In this document: one piece after another, positions 52,453-60,116 of the stretch
Numbering within the stretch: position 1 is the first letter of the stretch
Layout of the letters: each line of letters opens with the position of its first letter
Source of the DNA: HGW-17 sp964516435
Lineage (GTDB): Bacteria; Myxococcota_A; Polyangia; HGW-17
Length of the DNA: 64,000 nucleotides
Direction of reading: 5' to 3'
NCBI GenBank assembly: GCA_964516435.1
Contig: CAZEZP010000095.1
Coordinates: forward strand, 1 to 64,000
Program-made: the position numbers and the translations under genes
Notes under the pieces: generated by a model
Told to the model about the DNA's origin: nothing
The model's database searches: none
The model's input: the letters and a program-made list of their open reading frames with translations, nothing else

Positions 52453-53592
52453 ATGACCCGGAAAAGTTTCTTTCCGATGGCGTTTTTTCTTTCCATCCTG
52501 CTGCTGGGGTTCGGAGTGCTGGAAATCACACCGGTGGTGGCCAGCGAAACGGATTCGGACGACGAAGCGGCCCCCGGGAAGGCGGACGATGACGACGGCG
52601 AAAACCGCGCGGACGAAACCCGTCCCGGCCGCTTCGATTTCGACGGCGGCCTCTACACCCTGTTCGCGTGGCATTCTCCGGATGCGAATTCCGACTTCGG
52701 CTTCTCGCTGGAACGCGCCCGCGTGGAAATGACATGGCGCATCTCCCGGCATCTGGAAGGCGTGGTCGAAACCGCGCTCGACGACGTCACCGCCAGCGGA
52801 ACGCCCGACGACCTCCTGCGGGATGCCTTCATCCGGTACGCTCCCATGAACGAACTTCAGTTCACCGTGGGCCAGTTCAAGAAGGCGTTCTCCCTGTTCG
52901 AATTGAAATCCAAGGGAAAAATGCCCATCATCCACCGCGGCATTTCCAATGACTACCTGGTGCGCGATGCGGGCTACGGCGGGCGCGACATCGGCCTGCA
53001 GATCGGGGGAACCGCCGATTTGCCCGTGCGGATCCGCTATGCCCTGGGCATCTTCAACGGCAGCGGTGCCAACCTTCCGGAATCCGACGGCAACGGCGCC
53101 AAGGATTTCGCCGGACGCATCGAATTCATGACGAAATCCCGCCTGCGGACAGGCATCAATCTTTCCTGGAAGAACTTCGACCAGAACACGCCCGGAAACG
53201 AGGGCAAGCCCGTCTCCGCATGGATGACCGGCGCCGACATCCATTGGCGCATCCACGGCCTGCGCCTGCTGGCGGAAGGAATCTACGGCATCAACCACGC
53301 CTCGGCGGGCCATCCCCGCGCTGCCAGCCTGCACGGCCTGGTCGCCTGGAAATTCCGGCTGCCGCGAAAGGGCATGGCGCTGATGCCCGTCGCCCGCATC
53401 GACTGGCTATGGCCCACCTTTTCGGATGCGCGCGACGTGCACGCGTGGATGGGCACGGCCGGCCTCCATTGGCAAATCGAAAAAAACCTGCGCCTGATGC
53501 TGGAATACGAAATCGTCCGCAGTTCGGATTCCCTCGGCTCGACGTGGCCGGATTCGGATTGCGTCCTGGCCCAGTTGGCGCTGGATCTGTGA
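52453..53592 (+). CDS. Outer-membrane porin-like protein
   Basis: 379 residues, one base after the CotH stop, signal ending PVVAS. An acidic segment (SDDEAAPGKADDDDGENRAD) follows. The rest is beta-rich with features of phosphate-selective porin O/P: FRFDF-type starting strand, LEGVVETALDD, VTVGQFKKAFSLFELKSK-like strand, YALGIFNGSG, and strand-turn repeats to a C-terminal hydrophobic strand (VLAQLALDL). It could export or import material for the cluster. Confidence 0.75.
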   Translation: MTRKSFFPMAFFLSILLLGFGVLEITPVVASETDSDDEAAPGKADDDDGENRADETRPGRFDFDGGLYTLFAWHSPDANSDFGFSLERARVEMTWRISRHLEGVVETALDDVTASGTPDDLLRDAFIRYAPMNELQFTVGQFKKAFSLFELKSKGKMPIIHRGISNDYLVRDAGYGGRDIGLQIGGTADLPVRIRYALGIFNGSGANLPESDGNGAKDFAGRIEFMTKSRLRTGINLSWKNFDQNTPGNEGKPVSAWMTGADIHWRIHGLRLLAEGIYGINHASAGHPRAASLHGLVAWKFRLPRKGMALMPVARIDWLWPTFSDARDVHAWMGTAGLHWQIEKNLRLMLEYEIVRSSDSLGSTWPDSDCVLAQLALDL

Positions 53593-53617
53593 ATCCGTCG
53601 TCCAGATCGAGGCGCGC

Positions 53618-56461
53618 ATGTCCCTGTTTTCCAGAAACTGGCTCACCGGACACGAAAGTTGGCCCGTCCGCCTGTGGCGGATCCGGTTCGGCCACGCGGT
53701 GGTCGTCTGCCTGCCCTTCTGGTTCATCCTGCTGTGGTACGTGGCGCTGCCCATCTTCGATCACATCGCCTACAACCAGGCGCTGGGCGTGTCCAAGCCG
53801 CTGGATGCCGAGACCTTCCACCTGCACCTGTACGACCAGTTGCAGCGGGATGCCCGGCGCTTCGGCGTGGCGCCGGCCGGCCGCGACACGAGCCTGCCGC
53901 GCCTCGAAATCCTGCTTTCCAACGAGCAACTGGACAAACTCGACCGCGGCGGTCCTCCCGGTGAAGGAAAAGCCAGATACGCCCAGGGGTTCGTCCGCAA
54001 GGGCGCCCGCCTGCACAAGGCCCGGCTGCGCTATCGCGGATACAAGCACTGGAACTGGAATTATGCCCAGAAATCCTGGAAAGTCCGGCTCGACGACGAA
54101 CTGCTCATGGGGCAGCAGATCTTCAGTTTCATCAATCCCGCCAACCCGGTCCCGTTCATGGAGCAGATCGTCCTGGAAATCGCACGGAAAAACGGGCTGA
54201 TTGCCCCCGATTACTTCCCCTTCCGACTGCAACTCAACGGCTCCGACATGGGCGTGTACTGGTTCATGGGCCAGCCCGATGAATTCCTGCTGCGCCGCAA
54301 CGACCGGATCCCGGGCGCCATCTATTCGGGCAACCGCTCCGGCAAGGTCCTGCCGTCGGGCGCCAGCGACCTCTTCATGCGGCCCCAGGCATGGAAGAAG
54401 CCGGCATCCCGGCATGAAGGCGAAAAGGATCGGCGCGACGAGTTGAAAATCCTGCTCGACGCCATCGGAGATGAAACCGGTTTCGCCGAATTCGCCCGCA
54501 TGCACCTGGATCTTTCGAAATTCGCTCTGCTGGAGGCGCTCGACATCGTTTTCGGCTGTTCCCAGCACAACTGGGATCAGGACCACAAACTGTATTTCGA
54601 TCCCTACCGGGGACGCTGGGAACCCATCGCCTGGGATTTCCGGCGCTTCGAGCACAAAAACGTCGCGAACCTGGCCACGAACCCGCTGCAGTTGCGTCTG
54701 CGGGAACTGCCCGAATACGTGCGCCTGCGCCACCACTGGATCACGTCGCTTCTGGAGAAGGACGCTTCTCCCCACGCGATCGCCCTTCGGGCCGAGCAAT
54801 TCCATGCCCGCCTGGCGCCGGAATTCGAATCCGACGCCTACTGGGACGCCTACAATCTGCTGCCGTCCATCTCCACCTACTACCGCCAATGGGTGCGCCC
54901 CCTGAATGCCCGGCTGGCCCGCCTGGCGCTGGATTCCACGCTGGCCACGCTGCGCCGGCGCGCGGAAATGCTGCGCGCGCTAAACGAGCCGGACGTGCGG
55001 GCCGTGCTGCATCCGGGCGAAAGCGGCATGGACACGCTGCACGTTCTCGTGGGGGCCGAAACGCCCGTGCGCCTGCAACGAATGGACCTGGTCTTCGATT
55101 CTCCCTGCCCCTCGCCGCCCACCATGACGCCCGACATCGACGGCGACGGGCGTGCGAATGAAAAGGAACTTTCCTGGAGCGGCATCCGCGCATATCCGGA
55201 CGAAATGCTCCTTCCGGGATACCGGGCCGTGGCCATCAGGCCCGTCACCGAAAGCCGGGGGCCGGTGCGTCTCGTTCCCGAACCGCGGCGTTATGCCTAC
55301 CTGATTGCGCATGACGCCTCCTGCCGCCTGCTGCGGGTGAAACTGCATCTGACCCGGGAAAGCGGGCCGGACGGGGATCTGGAGGCGCTGCCGGGCGAAA
55401 TTTCAAAGCCCGCGGGCACCCGCGGCCCGGGGGAATGCAGCACCGACGCGCCGCCGGCAACGCCGGGCCGGCGCACCCCGCATCCCTGGTGCCTGCGGCG
55501 GGAACCGCGCAATGTCCAGTTGGGACCGGGTGAAATTCTGGTGGAAAAGACCCTGGCGTTTCCTCCCGAAACGGCGGTCGTCATCCTCCCGGGAACCCGC
55601 TTTCGCATGTCTCCCGGAACCTCCATGTTCTTTTTCGGGCCAGTAACCGCCCGAGGCACGGCAGGGGCCACCATCGAATGGATTGCCGCCGATGACACGA
55701 AACCCTGGGGCGGAATCGTGGTGCAGGGCGAGCACACGCGGGGTTCCGCCTTTTCCCATGTCCGGCTTTCCGGCGGGTCGTTTCCGCAGCATCCCGTATC
55801 CGAATATCCGGCCATGTTCAATGTGCACGACACGCAGGACATCACGCTCATCAACGCCGTCTTCTCGGACAGCGACGAAAGGAGTGACACCGTCCACGCC
55901 GCCTACGTGAACCGCTTCGTCATGGAAGACTGCCGCGTCGAGAACGCCTCCAGCGATGCCGTGGATGCCGAGTTCGTCACCGGAAGGCTCATACGGCTGT
56001 TCGTGCGCAGGAGCAGCGACGAATGCGTGGATTCGATGGGGTCCCGACTGGATATCGAGGATGCCCGGATCGTCTCCTGCGGCGGCAACGCCATCTCCGC
56101 GGGCGAGCGTTCGCGCCTCCACATCCGGCGCACGGCCATCGTCAGATCGAATACCGGGCTACTGGCCAAGAACCATTCCGAAATCCACTGCGATGCCGTG
56201 GTCCTGTATCGCAACGACACCGGCGTGCGCATCGAGAAGAAGGAAATCCGGTACGAAGGCGCATCCCGCGTGGTGGGCCGGGATCTGTACATCCTCGAAA
56301 CCCGCAGGACCTTTGCAGGCCCCCAGAAGCGCTTCACCTGGACGGGATCGGACCTGAACATCGACGCGCCGGACGTTTCCCGCATCCTGCCCCTCTTCCC
56401 GGGAAGCCGAACGCCGGAAGAACTCCAGAAAAACCTGGAACGGCTGGGGGATGCCCCATGA
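53618..56461 (+). CDS. CotH-domain protein fused to a parallel beta-helix
   Basis: 947 residues. An N-terminal membrane segment (VVVCLPFWFILLWYVALPIF) anchors it, facing the periplasm. A CotH domain follows (~85-450) with MGVYWFMGQPDEFLLRRN and PIAWDFRRFEH. At ~510-525, DIDGDGRANEKEL is a calcium-loop sequence. From ~620 on, a right-handed beta-helix (VEKTLAFPPETAVVILPGTR, DITLINAVFSDSDE, RLIRLFVRRSSDE, NTGLLAKNHSEIHC) ends the protein. Fusion of CotH with a beta-helix suggests modification or display of an extracellular polymer or protein. It sits between the porin and the small membrane protein genes. Confidence 0.85.
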   Translation: MSLFSRNWLTGHESWPVRLWRIRFGHAVVVCLPFWFILLWYVALPIFDHIAYNQALGVSKPLDAETFHLHLYDQLQRDARRFGVAPAGRDTSLPRLEILLSNEQLDKLDRGGPPGEGKARYAQGFVRKGARLHKARLRYRGYKHWNWNYAQKSWKVRLDDELLMGQQIFSFINPANPVPFMEQIVLEIARKNGLIAPDYFPFRLQLNGSDMGVYWFMGQPDEFLLRRNDRIPGAIYSGNRSGKVLPSGASDLFMRPQAWKKPASRHEGEKDRRDELKILLDAIGDETGFAEFARMHLDLSKFALLEALDIVFGCSQHNWDQDHKLYFDPYRGRWEPIAWDFRRFEHKNVANLATNPLQLRLRELPEYVRLRHHWITSLLEKDASPHAIALRAEQFHARLAPEFESDAYWDAYNLLPSISTYYRQWVRPLNARLARLALDSTLATLRRRAEMLRALNEPDVRAVLHPGESGMDTLHVLVGAETPVRLQRMDLVFDSPCPSPPTMTPDIDGDGRANEKELSWSGIRAYPDEMLLPGYRAVAIRPVTESRGPVRLVPEPRRYAYLIAHDASCRLLRVKLHLTRESGPDGDLEALPGEISKPAGTRGPGECSTDAPPATPGRRTPHPWCLRREPRNVQLGPGEILVEKTLAFPPETAVVILPGTRFRMSPGTSMFFFGPVTARGTAGATIEWIAADDTKPWGGIVVQGEHTRGSAFSHVRLSGGSFPQHPVSEYPAMFNVHDTQDITLINAVFSDSDERSDTVHAAYVNRFVMEDCRVENASSDAVDAEFVTGRLIRLFVRRSSDECVDSMGSRLDIEDARIVSCGGNAISAGERSRLHIRRTAIVRSNTGLLAKNHSEIHCDAVVLYRNDTGVRIEKKEIRYEGASRVVGRDLYILETRRTFAGPQKRFTWTGSDLNIDAPDVSRILPLFPGSRTPEELQKNLERLGDAP

Positions 56462-57051
56462 AAACGCCCCGAATGCGCCCCCCCAGTGCCGGATTCGGCC
56501 TGATCCTCCTCACCTGGGTCGCGACCGCCGGCCTGTTGGCGTGGGGCTTTTCCACCCCCCCGCTGCATCGCGCCTGGGAACTCCTCACACGTCTGAACAT
56601 GGAAAACGCATCGCCTCCATCCGCAGAGGAAATCCGGGCCGTCGAGGAGGCCCTGCAGCGCCATCCCGAGTGGGCGACGGCATTGACGTCTGGACACGAA
56701 ACGGCCCTGCTGGAATCCCCGCTCCATGGGTGCCTGCGTTTTCCCGTGACGCACCTGGTGGTGCGCGCCTCGCGGGATCCGGTCCCCGTCCGGCTGCACT
56801 GCCCGGATGCGCCCGGACTGCGGGTGTTCATGGAAGGCGCCGGCGAAATCATCTGCAGGGAACGCCCCGGCACGGTGCATTTGCCGGCCTTTTCCCGGCC
56901 GCGTCTCGTGCGCGTGCGACGCCTGGCGGGGCCGCCGGTCTATCCCGACGGCCGTTCTTGCCCCGTAACGCTCGAAACCGACGGGGCCAACAACGACTGG
57001 CTTCCCGACGAGGATGTTTCTCCGGAGGAAGGCGATGCTGCGAAGGATTGA
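56458..57051 (+). CDS. Membrane-anchored protein of unknown function
   Basis: 197 residues, its ATG overlapping the preceding stop. One N-terminal membrane segment (GFGLILLTWVATAGLLAWGF), then a mostly beta-rich periplasmic part with two Cys. It ends LETDGANNDWLPDEDVSPEE, an acidic, calcium-loop-like tail recalling DIDGDG of the preceding protein. No family known. Confidence 0.75.
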   Translation: MKTPRMRPPSAGFGLILLTWVATAGLLAWGFSTPPLHRAWELLTRLNMENASPPSAEEIRAVEEALQRHPEWATALTSGHETALLESPLHGCLRFPVTHLVVRASRDPVPVRLHCPDAPGLRVFMEGAGEIICRERPGTVHLPAFSRPRLVRVRRLAGPPVYPDGRSCPVTLETDGANNDWLPDEDVSPEEGDAAKD

Positions 57052-57802
57052 CCGGTACGAGCTCAAATACCTGGTGCATGCCTCCGAGTATCCGAGGCTG
57101 GTGGACGACCTCTCATACTTCATGTCGCCGGATCCCTATGGAGACAGGGAAGGCTTCTACCGCATCGTGAGCCTGTACTACGACGGCCCTGGATATCCCT
57201 GCTATCAGTCCAAGATCGACGGCATCCTGATGCGACGCAAGGTGCGCCTGCGCATCTACCCCGGCGAGGACATCGAGGCCACCACGCAGGGCTGCCTGGA
57301 AATCAAGCAGCGGTTCAACCGCACGGTGCAGAAGCAGCGGCTGTTCTTGCCCCTGGAGCAGGCCGAGGCGCTCATGGACGGCGATGACGATCTCGCCTTC
57401 GACGACCCGCGCGATGCCCGAACGGCCGCCAACATCCGCTTTTTGGTGCGCGCCATGGCGCTGCGGCCGGCCTGCATCGTGTCCTACCGCAGGCAGGCGT
57501 TCCAGGGCAGCCGGTACGAATCCGGCATGCGGCTGACCTTCGACATGGATCTCACGGGCCGCGTGGACGCCCTTCGCGTCGCGGAGGCCGCCCGCAACCA
57601 TCACTTCATCCCCCCGGACTGGCTGGTCATGGAGGTCAAGGTCAACGAGCGCATCCCCGACTGGATGACCTCGCTTCTGGCCCGACACGAATGCCGCCTG
57701 CACCGGGTGAGCAAATACTGCCTCTCGCTGGCCGCGGGACTGCGGCGCCGGCAATTCGCTCTGGAACACCAGGAGGTTTTTCATGGACACCCTGACGCGT
57801 GA
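57035..57802 (+). CDS. VTC-domain polyphosphate-polymerase-like protein
   Basis: 255 residues from the ATG at 57035 behind GGAGG. The tunnel residues of the VTC domain are all recognisable: RYELKYLV, VSLYYDG, MRRKVRLRIY, LEIKQRFN, IVSYRRQAF, LTFDMDL and VMEVKVNERIPDW. In yeast VTC4 this domain makes polyphosphate from ATP; bacterial versions are coupled to DUF4956 membrane proteins and CotH. Overlaps neighbours by 17 and 20 bases. Confidence 0.9.
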   Translation: MLRRIDRYELKYLVHASEYPRLVDDLSYFMSPDPYGDREGFYRIVSLYYDGPGYPCYQSKIDGILMRRKVRLRIYPGEDIEATTQGCLEIKQRFNRTVQKQRLFLPLEQAEALMDGDDDLAFDDPRDARTAANIRFLVRAMALRPACIVSYRRQAFQGSRYESGMRLTFDMDLTGRVDALRVAEAARNHHFIPPDWLVMEVKVNERIPDWMTSLLARHECRLHRVSKYCLSLAAGLRRRQFALEHQEVFHGHPDA

Positions 57803-58478
57803 ACTTTCCCAGTTTTCCGACCTCACCAACACCTTCACCCTGCTGGACGTGGTGGTGATGTTCGCCCTGAGTTTCGTCCTCACCCTGGCGCTGGGCATGG
57901 TCTACCGATGGACGCACCGAGGTGTCTCCTACTCCCAGACCTTCGTGCACACGCTGGTCATCATGGGCGTGACGGTCGGCTTCATCATGCTCATCGTCGG
58001 CTCCAACCTCGCCCGTGCCTTCACGCTCGTGGGTGCACTGTCCATCATCCGCTTCCGCAGCGCCGTGAAGGACCCGCGGGATCTGGCCTTCGTGTTCATG
58101 GCCATGGCCATCGGCATGGCCTGCGGGACGCGCTTCTACCTGCTGGCAGTCTTCGCCACCCTGTGCCTGGCCTGTGTGGTGGTGGTCCTGAACAAACTGG
58201 ATCTCTTCGCCAAGGTCATCCGGGAGCGCATCCTCATCGTGCGCCTGCCGGCCGAGCAGGATTTCTATGCCACCTTCTCCGAACTGTTCCGCAAGACGCT
58301 CGACCGCTATTCCGTGATCTCCATCGAAACCGTACGCAACGAAACCCTGCAGGAAGTCGTCGCCTCCGTGGAACTGCGCCGCAGCGTCGACCCGGGCGAA
58401 TTCATCGAATCCATCCGGAAACTCAACGGCAACAACAAGGTGTCCCTCATCCTCGGCCAGCAGGAAATCGACCTGTAA
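57783..58478 (+). CDS. DUF4956 membrane protein
   Basis: 231 residues. Four membrane segments (MFALSFVLTLALGMVYRW, LVIMGVTVGFIMLIVGSN, AFVFMAMAIGMACGTRFYL, LAVFATLCLACVVVVL) surround the DUF4956 signature GALSIIRFRSAVKDPRD. The cytoplasmic C-terminus is alpha/beta (IVRLPAEQDFYATFSELFR). It always accompanies VTC genes and may conduct the product across the inner membrane, which is inference. Overlaps the VTC gene and ends the cluster. Confidence 0.92.
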   Translation: MDTLTRELSQFSDLTNTFTLLDVVVMFALSFVLTLALGMVYRWTHRGVSYSQTFVHTLVIMGVTVGFIMLIVGSNLARAFTLVGALSIIRFRSAVKDPRDLAFVFMAMAIGMACGTRFYLLAVFATLCLACVVVVLNKLDLFAKVIRERILIVRLPAEQDFYATFSELFRKTLDRYSVISIETVRNETLQEVVASVELRRSVDPGEFIESIRKLNGNNKVSLILGQQEIDL

Positions 58479-58509
58479 ACCGTTTTTTCCCTTTCGCGGC
58501 CGGAGGATT

Positions 58510-59358
58510 TCACGGTTCCGGCCGGCACAGCAGCCTGCACAACTCGCGCTTGACCCGCCCCAGTTCGACCCCCGGCGTGGAAAAATCCGGATCCGCGATC
58601 GTGAGGATGCGGGGCCAGCGGGAAAACGGCACGCGCCGCCACGGGCCTTCCCTTCCGTCGGGGCTCAGGTCGACGATGACGTCCGGCGCGGCCTCCACCA
58701 GCCGCTCCATGCCCATGGCGGGATAGGCGGCCGGCCCGTCCGGAAGGGCATTGCGCGCGCCGCACAGGCGCACGAGTTCATCCAGGTACGTGCCGGGGCC
58801 CGCTGCCACCAGGTGCTCCAGCCCCCCCGGCGAGCGCCCCAGTGTCACCAGCACCCGCAGAGAGCCCGCCGCGCAGGTTTCCGGGGCCAGTTGCTCCCGC
58901 AGCCGCCGCACGACGGCATCCGCCTGCCCGCTCGTGCCCGTGCGTTCGCCCAGGCGCCGGATGGAATCCATCACCTCGGCGATGGAGCGCGTGCGCAGTT
59001 CCAGGGCGTCGATGCCCAGGGCGTGCAGCCGGTCCGCCACGGGCTCGTGCAGTTCCGAAACCAGCACGAGATCCGGCTCCAGTCGGGCCACGGCCTCCAC
59101 ATCCACGTCCAGAAACCCGCCCACGCGCGGCAGTTTTTTCACGGATTCCGGCTTTTCGTCATACTTGGTGACGCCCACCAAGCGCTCCCCGAGCCCCAGG
59201 GCGAAGGCCATCTGCGTAAGAGATGGCGACAGCGACACGATCCGGTTCGAGGAGGAAGTTGGCGTTCGCCGGCAGTTTCCCGCGAAGAACAGAACGGCCA
59301 CCGAAAGCGCGGCAATCACGAAAAATCGTGAAAAGACAAGGGCTTTTTCGGAATTCAT
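58510..59358 (-). CDS. BtuF/FhuD-like periplasmic binding protein
   Basis: 282 residues from the ATG at 59358 (GGAGG eight bases upstream), preferred over a GTG at 59364. The signal sequence ends FFAGNC; Asn before Cys makes lipidation uncertain. The helical-backbone metal receptor fold is clear: RIVSLSPSLTQMAFALGLGERLVGVTKYDEKP, seen here only in part, VGGFLDVDVEAVARLEPDLVLVS, and SAPDVIVDLSPDG-like late strands. Likely cargo is cobalamin or iron chelate, but no transporter genes accompany it. Confidence 0.85.
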   Translation of the reverse strand: MNSEKALVFSRFFVIAALSVAVLFFAGNCRRTPTSSSNRIVSLSPSLTQMAFALGLGERLVGVTKYDEKPESVKKLPRVGGFLDVDVEAVARLEPDLVLVSELHEPVADRLHALGIDALELRTRSIAEVMDSIRRLGERTGTSGQADAVVRRLREQLAPETCAAGSLRVLVTLGRSPGGLEHLVAAGPGTYLDELVRLCGARNALPDGPAAYPAMGMERLVEAAPDVIVDLSPDGREGPWRRVPFSRWPRILTIADPDFSTPGVELGRVKRELCRLLCRPEP

Positions 59359-59387
59359 CCCCACGTCCTCCCCGTGAAAAAATCATC

Positions 59388-59416
59388 TTGCCAAGGAAGC
59401 GAAAAAAGGCTAGAAC
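59388..59416 (+). promoter_or_regulatory. Promoter of tRNA-Gly
   Basis: TTGCCA at 59388-59393 and TAGAAC at 59411-59416 with a 17-base spacer; the tRNA starts 31 bases after the -10 box. Confidence 0.6.
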
Positions 59417-59447
59417 TTTTTTTGCCTCGCACGGCGAGGGCGAAGTT

Positions 59448-59523
59448 GCGGGATTAACTCAGTTGGCAGAGTGTCAGCTTCCCAAGCTGAATGTCGCGGG
59501 TTCGAACCCCGTATCCCGCTCCA
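59448..59523 (+). tRNA. tRNA-Gly, anticodon CCC
   Basis: 76 bases with encoded CCA. The acceptor arms GCGGGAT and ATCCCGC pair fully. The anticodon stem TCAGC/GCTGA encloses TTCCCAA, giving anticodon CCC, which reads GGG. GTTCGAAC is the T-loop and the D-arm has GTTGG. Confidence 0.97.
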
Positions 59524-59616
59524 AATTTAAGTAGTTGCAAGGGATGAAATTGTGGCGGAAAAGCCAGTCCGCCAAACCGGCTCCGAGAAGGCGAAGCGCC
59601 CTTCGCGCCGGGCGGC

Positions 59617-60063
59617 TCAGGTGCGAAGGCGCGCGAAATAGCGGTAGAAGCCCGCCAGAATCAACTGCATGCGGCTCATCTCTGGATGCCGGGCATGCTC
59701 CTTCTCGTAGTACATCTCCAGAAGTTCCAGTTCGCCGGGGTCCAGCCAGATTCCATGGCAGGACGGGCAGATGTCGATGACGATCCACTGGTTGAAGCCG
59801 TGCTCCTCCTTGGTCATGCGGGCTCCGCAGGAGGGACACGCGATGGCCTCCTCCTGCAACTGGCGCTCATGGTTGTACGCGAGCGCATCCTCGTTGAGCG
59901 CTGCCTGCAGTTCCTGGGAGTAGTCGATTTCCTGGGTCTGCTGGATGCGCTCCAGTTCGCCGGGATCCAGCCAGATTCCATGGCACTTCGGACAGACGTC
60001 CACTTCCACGTCGGCCTCCCAGATTTCCTTGACCAGTTCGACCTGATTATATGGGCATTTCAT
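59617..60063 (-). CDS. Protein with two TFIIB-type zinc ribbons
   Basis: 148 residues. Both halves contain the zf-TFIIB pattern: MKCPYNQ with VDVCPKCHGIWLDPGELERI, and IACPSCGARM with DICPSCHGIWLDPGELELL. In the first half the opening pair is reduced to a single Cys (C3, with Asn at the second position), so its zinc site is atypical. The family is of unknown function. Upstream lies a 14-base palindrome. Confidence 0.88.
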   Translation of the reverse strand: MKCPYNQVELVKEIWEADVEVDVCPKCHGIWLDPGELERIQQTQEIDYSQELQAALNEDALAYNHERQLQEEAIACPSCGARMTKEEHGFNQWIVIDICPSCHGIWLDPGELELLEMYYEKEHARHPEMSRMQLILAGFYRYFARLRT

Positions 60064-60077
60064 GATGGATTCCTCTC

Positions 60078-60091
60078 TTCATTGCAATGAA
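60078..60091. promoter_or_regulatory. 14-base perfect palindrome upstream of the zinc-ribbon gene
   Basis: TTCATTGCAATGAA lies 15 bases before the start codon at 60063 and just downstream of an AT-rich stretch that could supply a -10 box. This position fits an operator. Confidence 0.4.
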
Positions 60092-60116
60092 TCATTTAAT
60101 TATCGGATTTCATGCA

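Noticed and set aside
51123..56461. Spore-coat function from the CotH name
   Set aside because: Lipoprotein signal, porin-like and TonB-type neighbours elsewhere in the window point to a two-membrane envelope, and no sporulation gene is seen.
58500..58530. GGCCGG...CCGGCC hairpin after the DUF4956 gene
   Set aside because: It overlaps the coding end of the binding-protein gene and has no T-run, so it is not a supported terminator.
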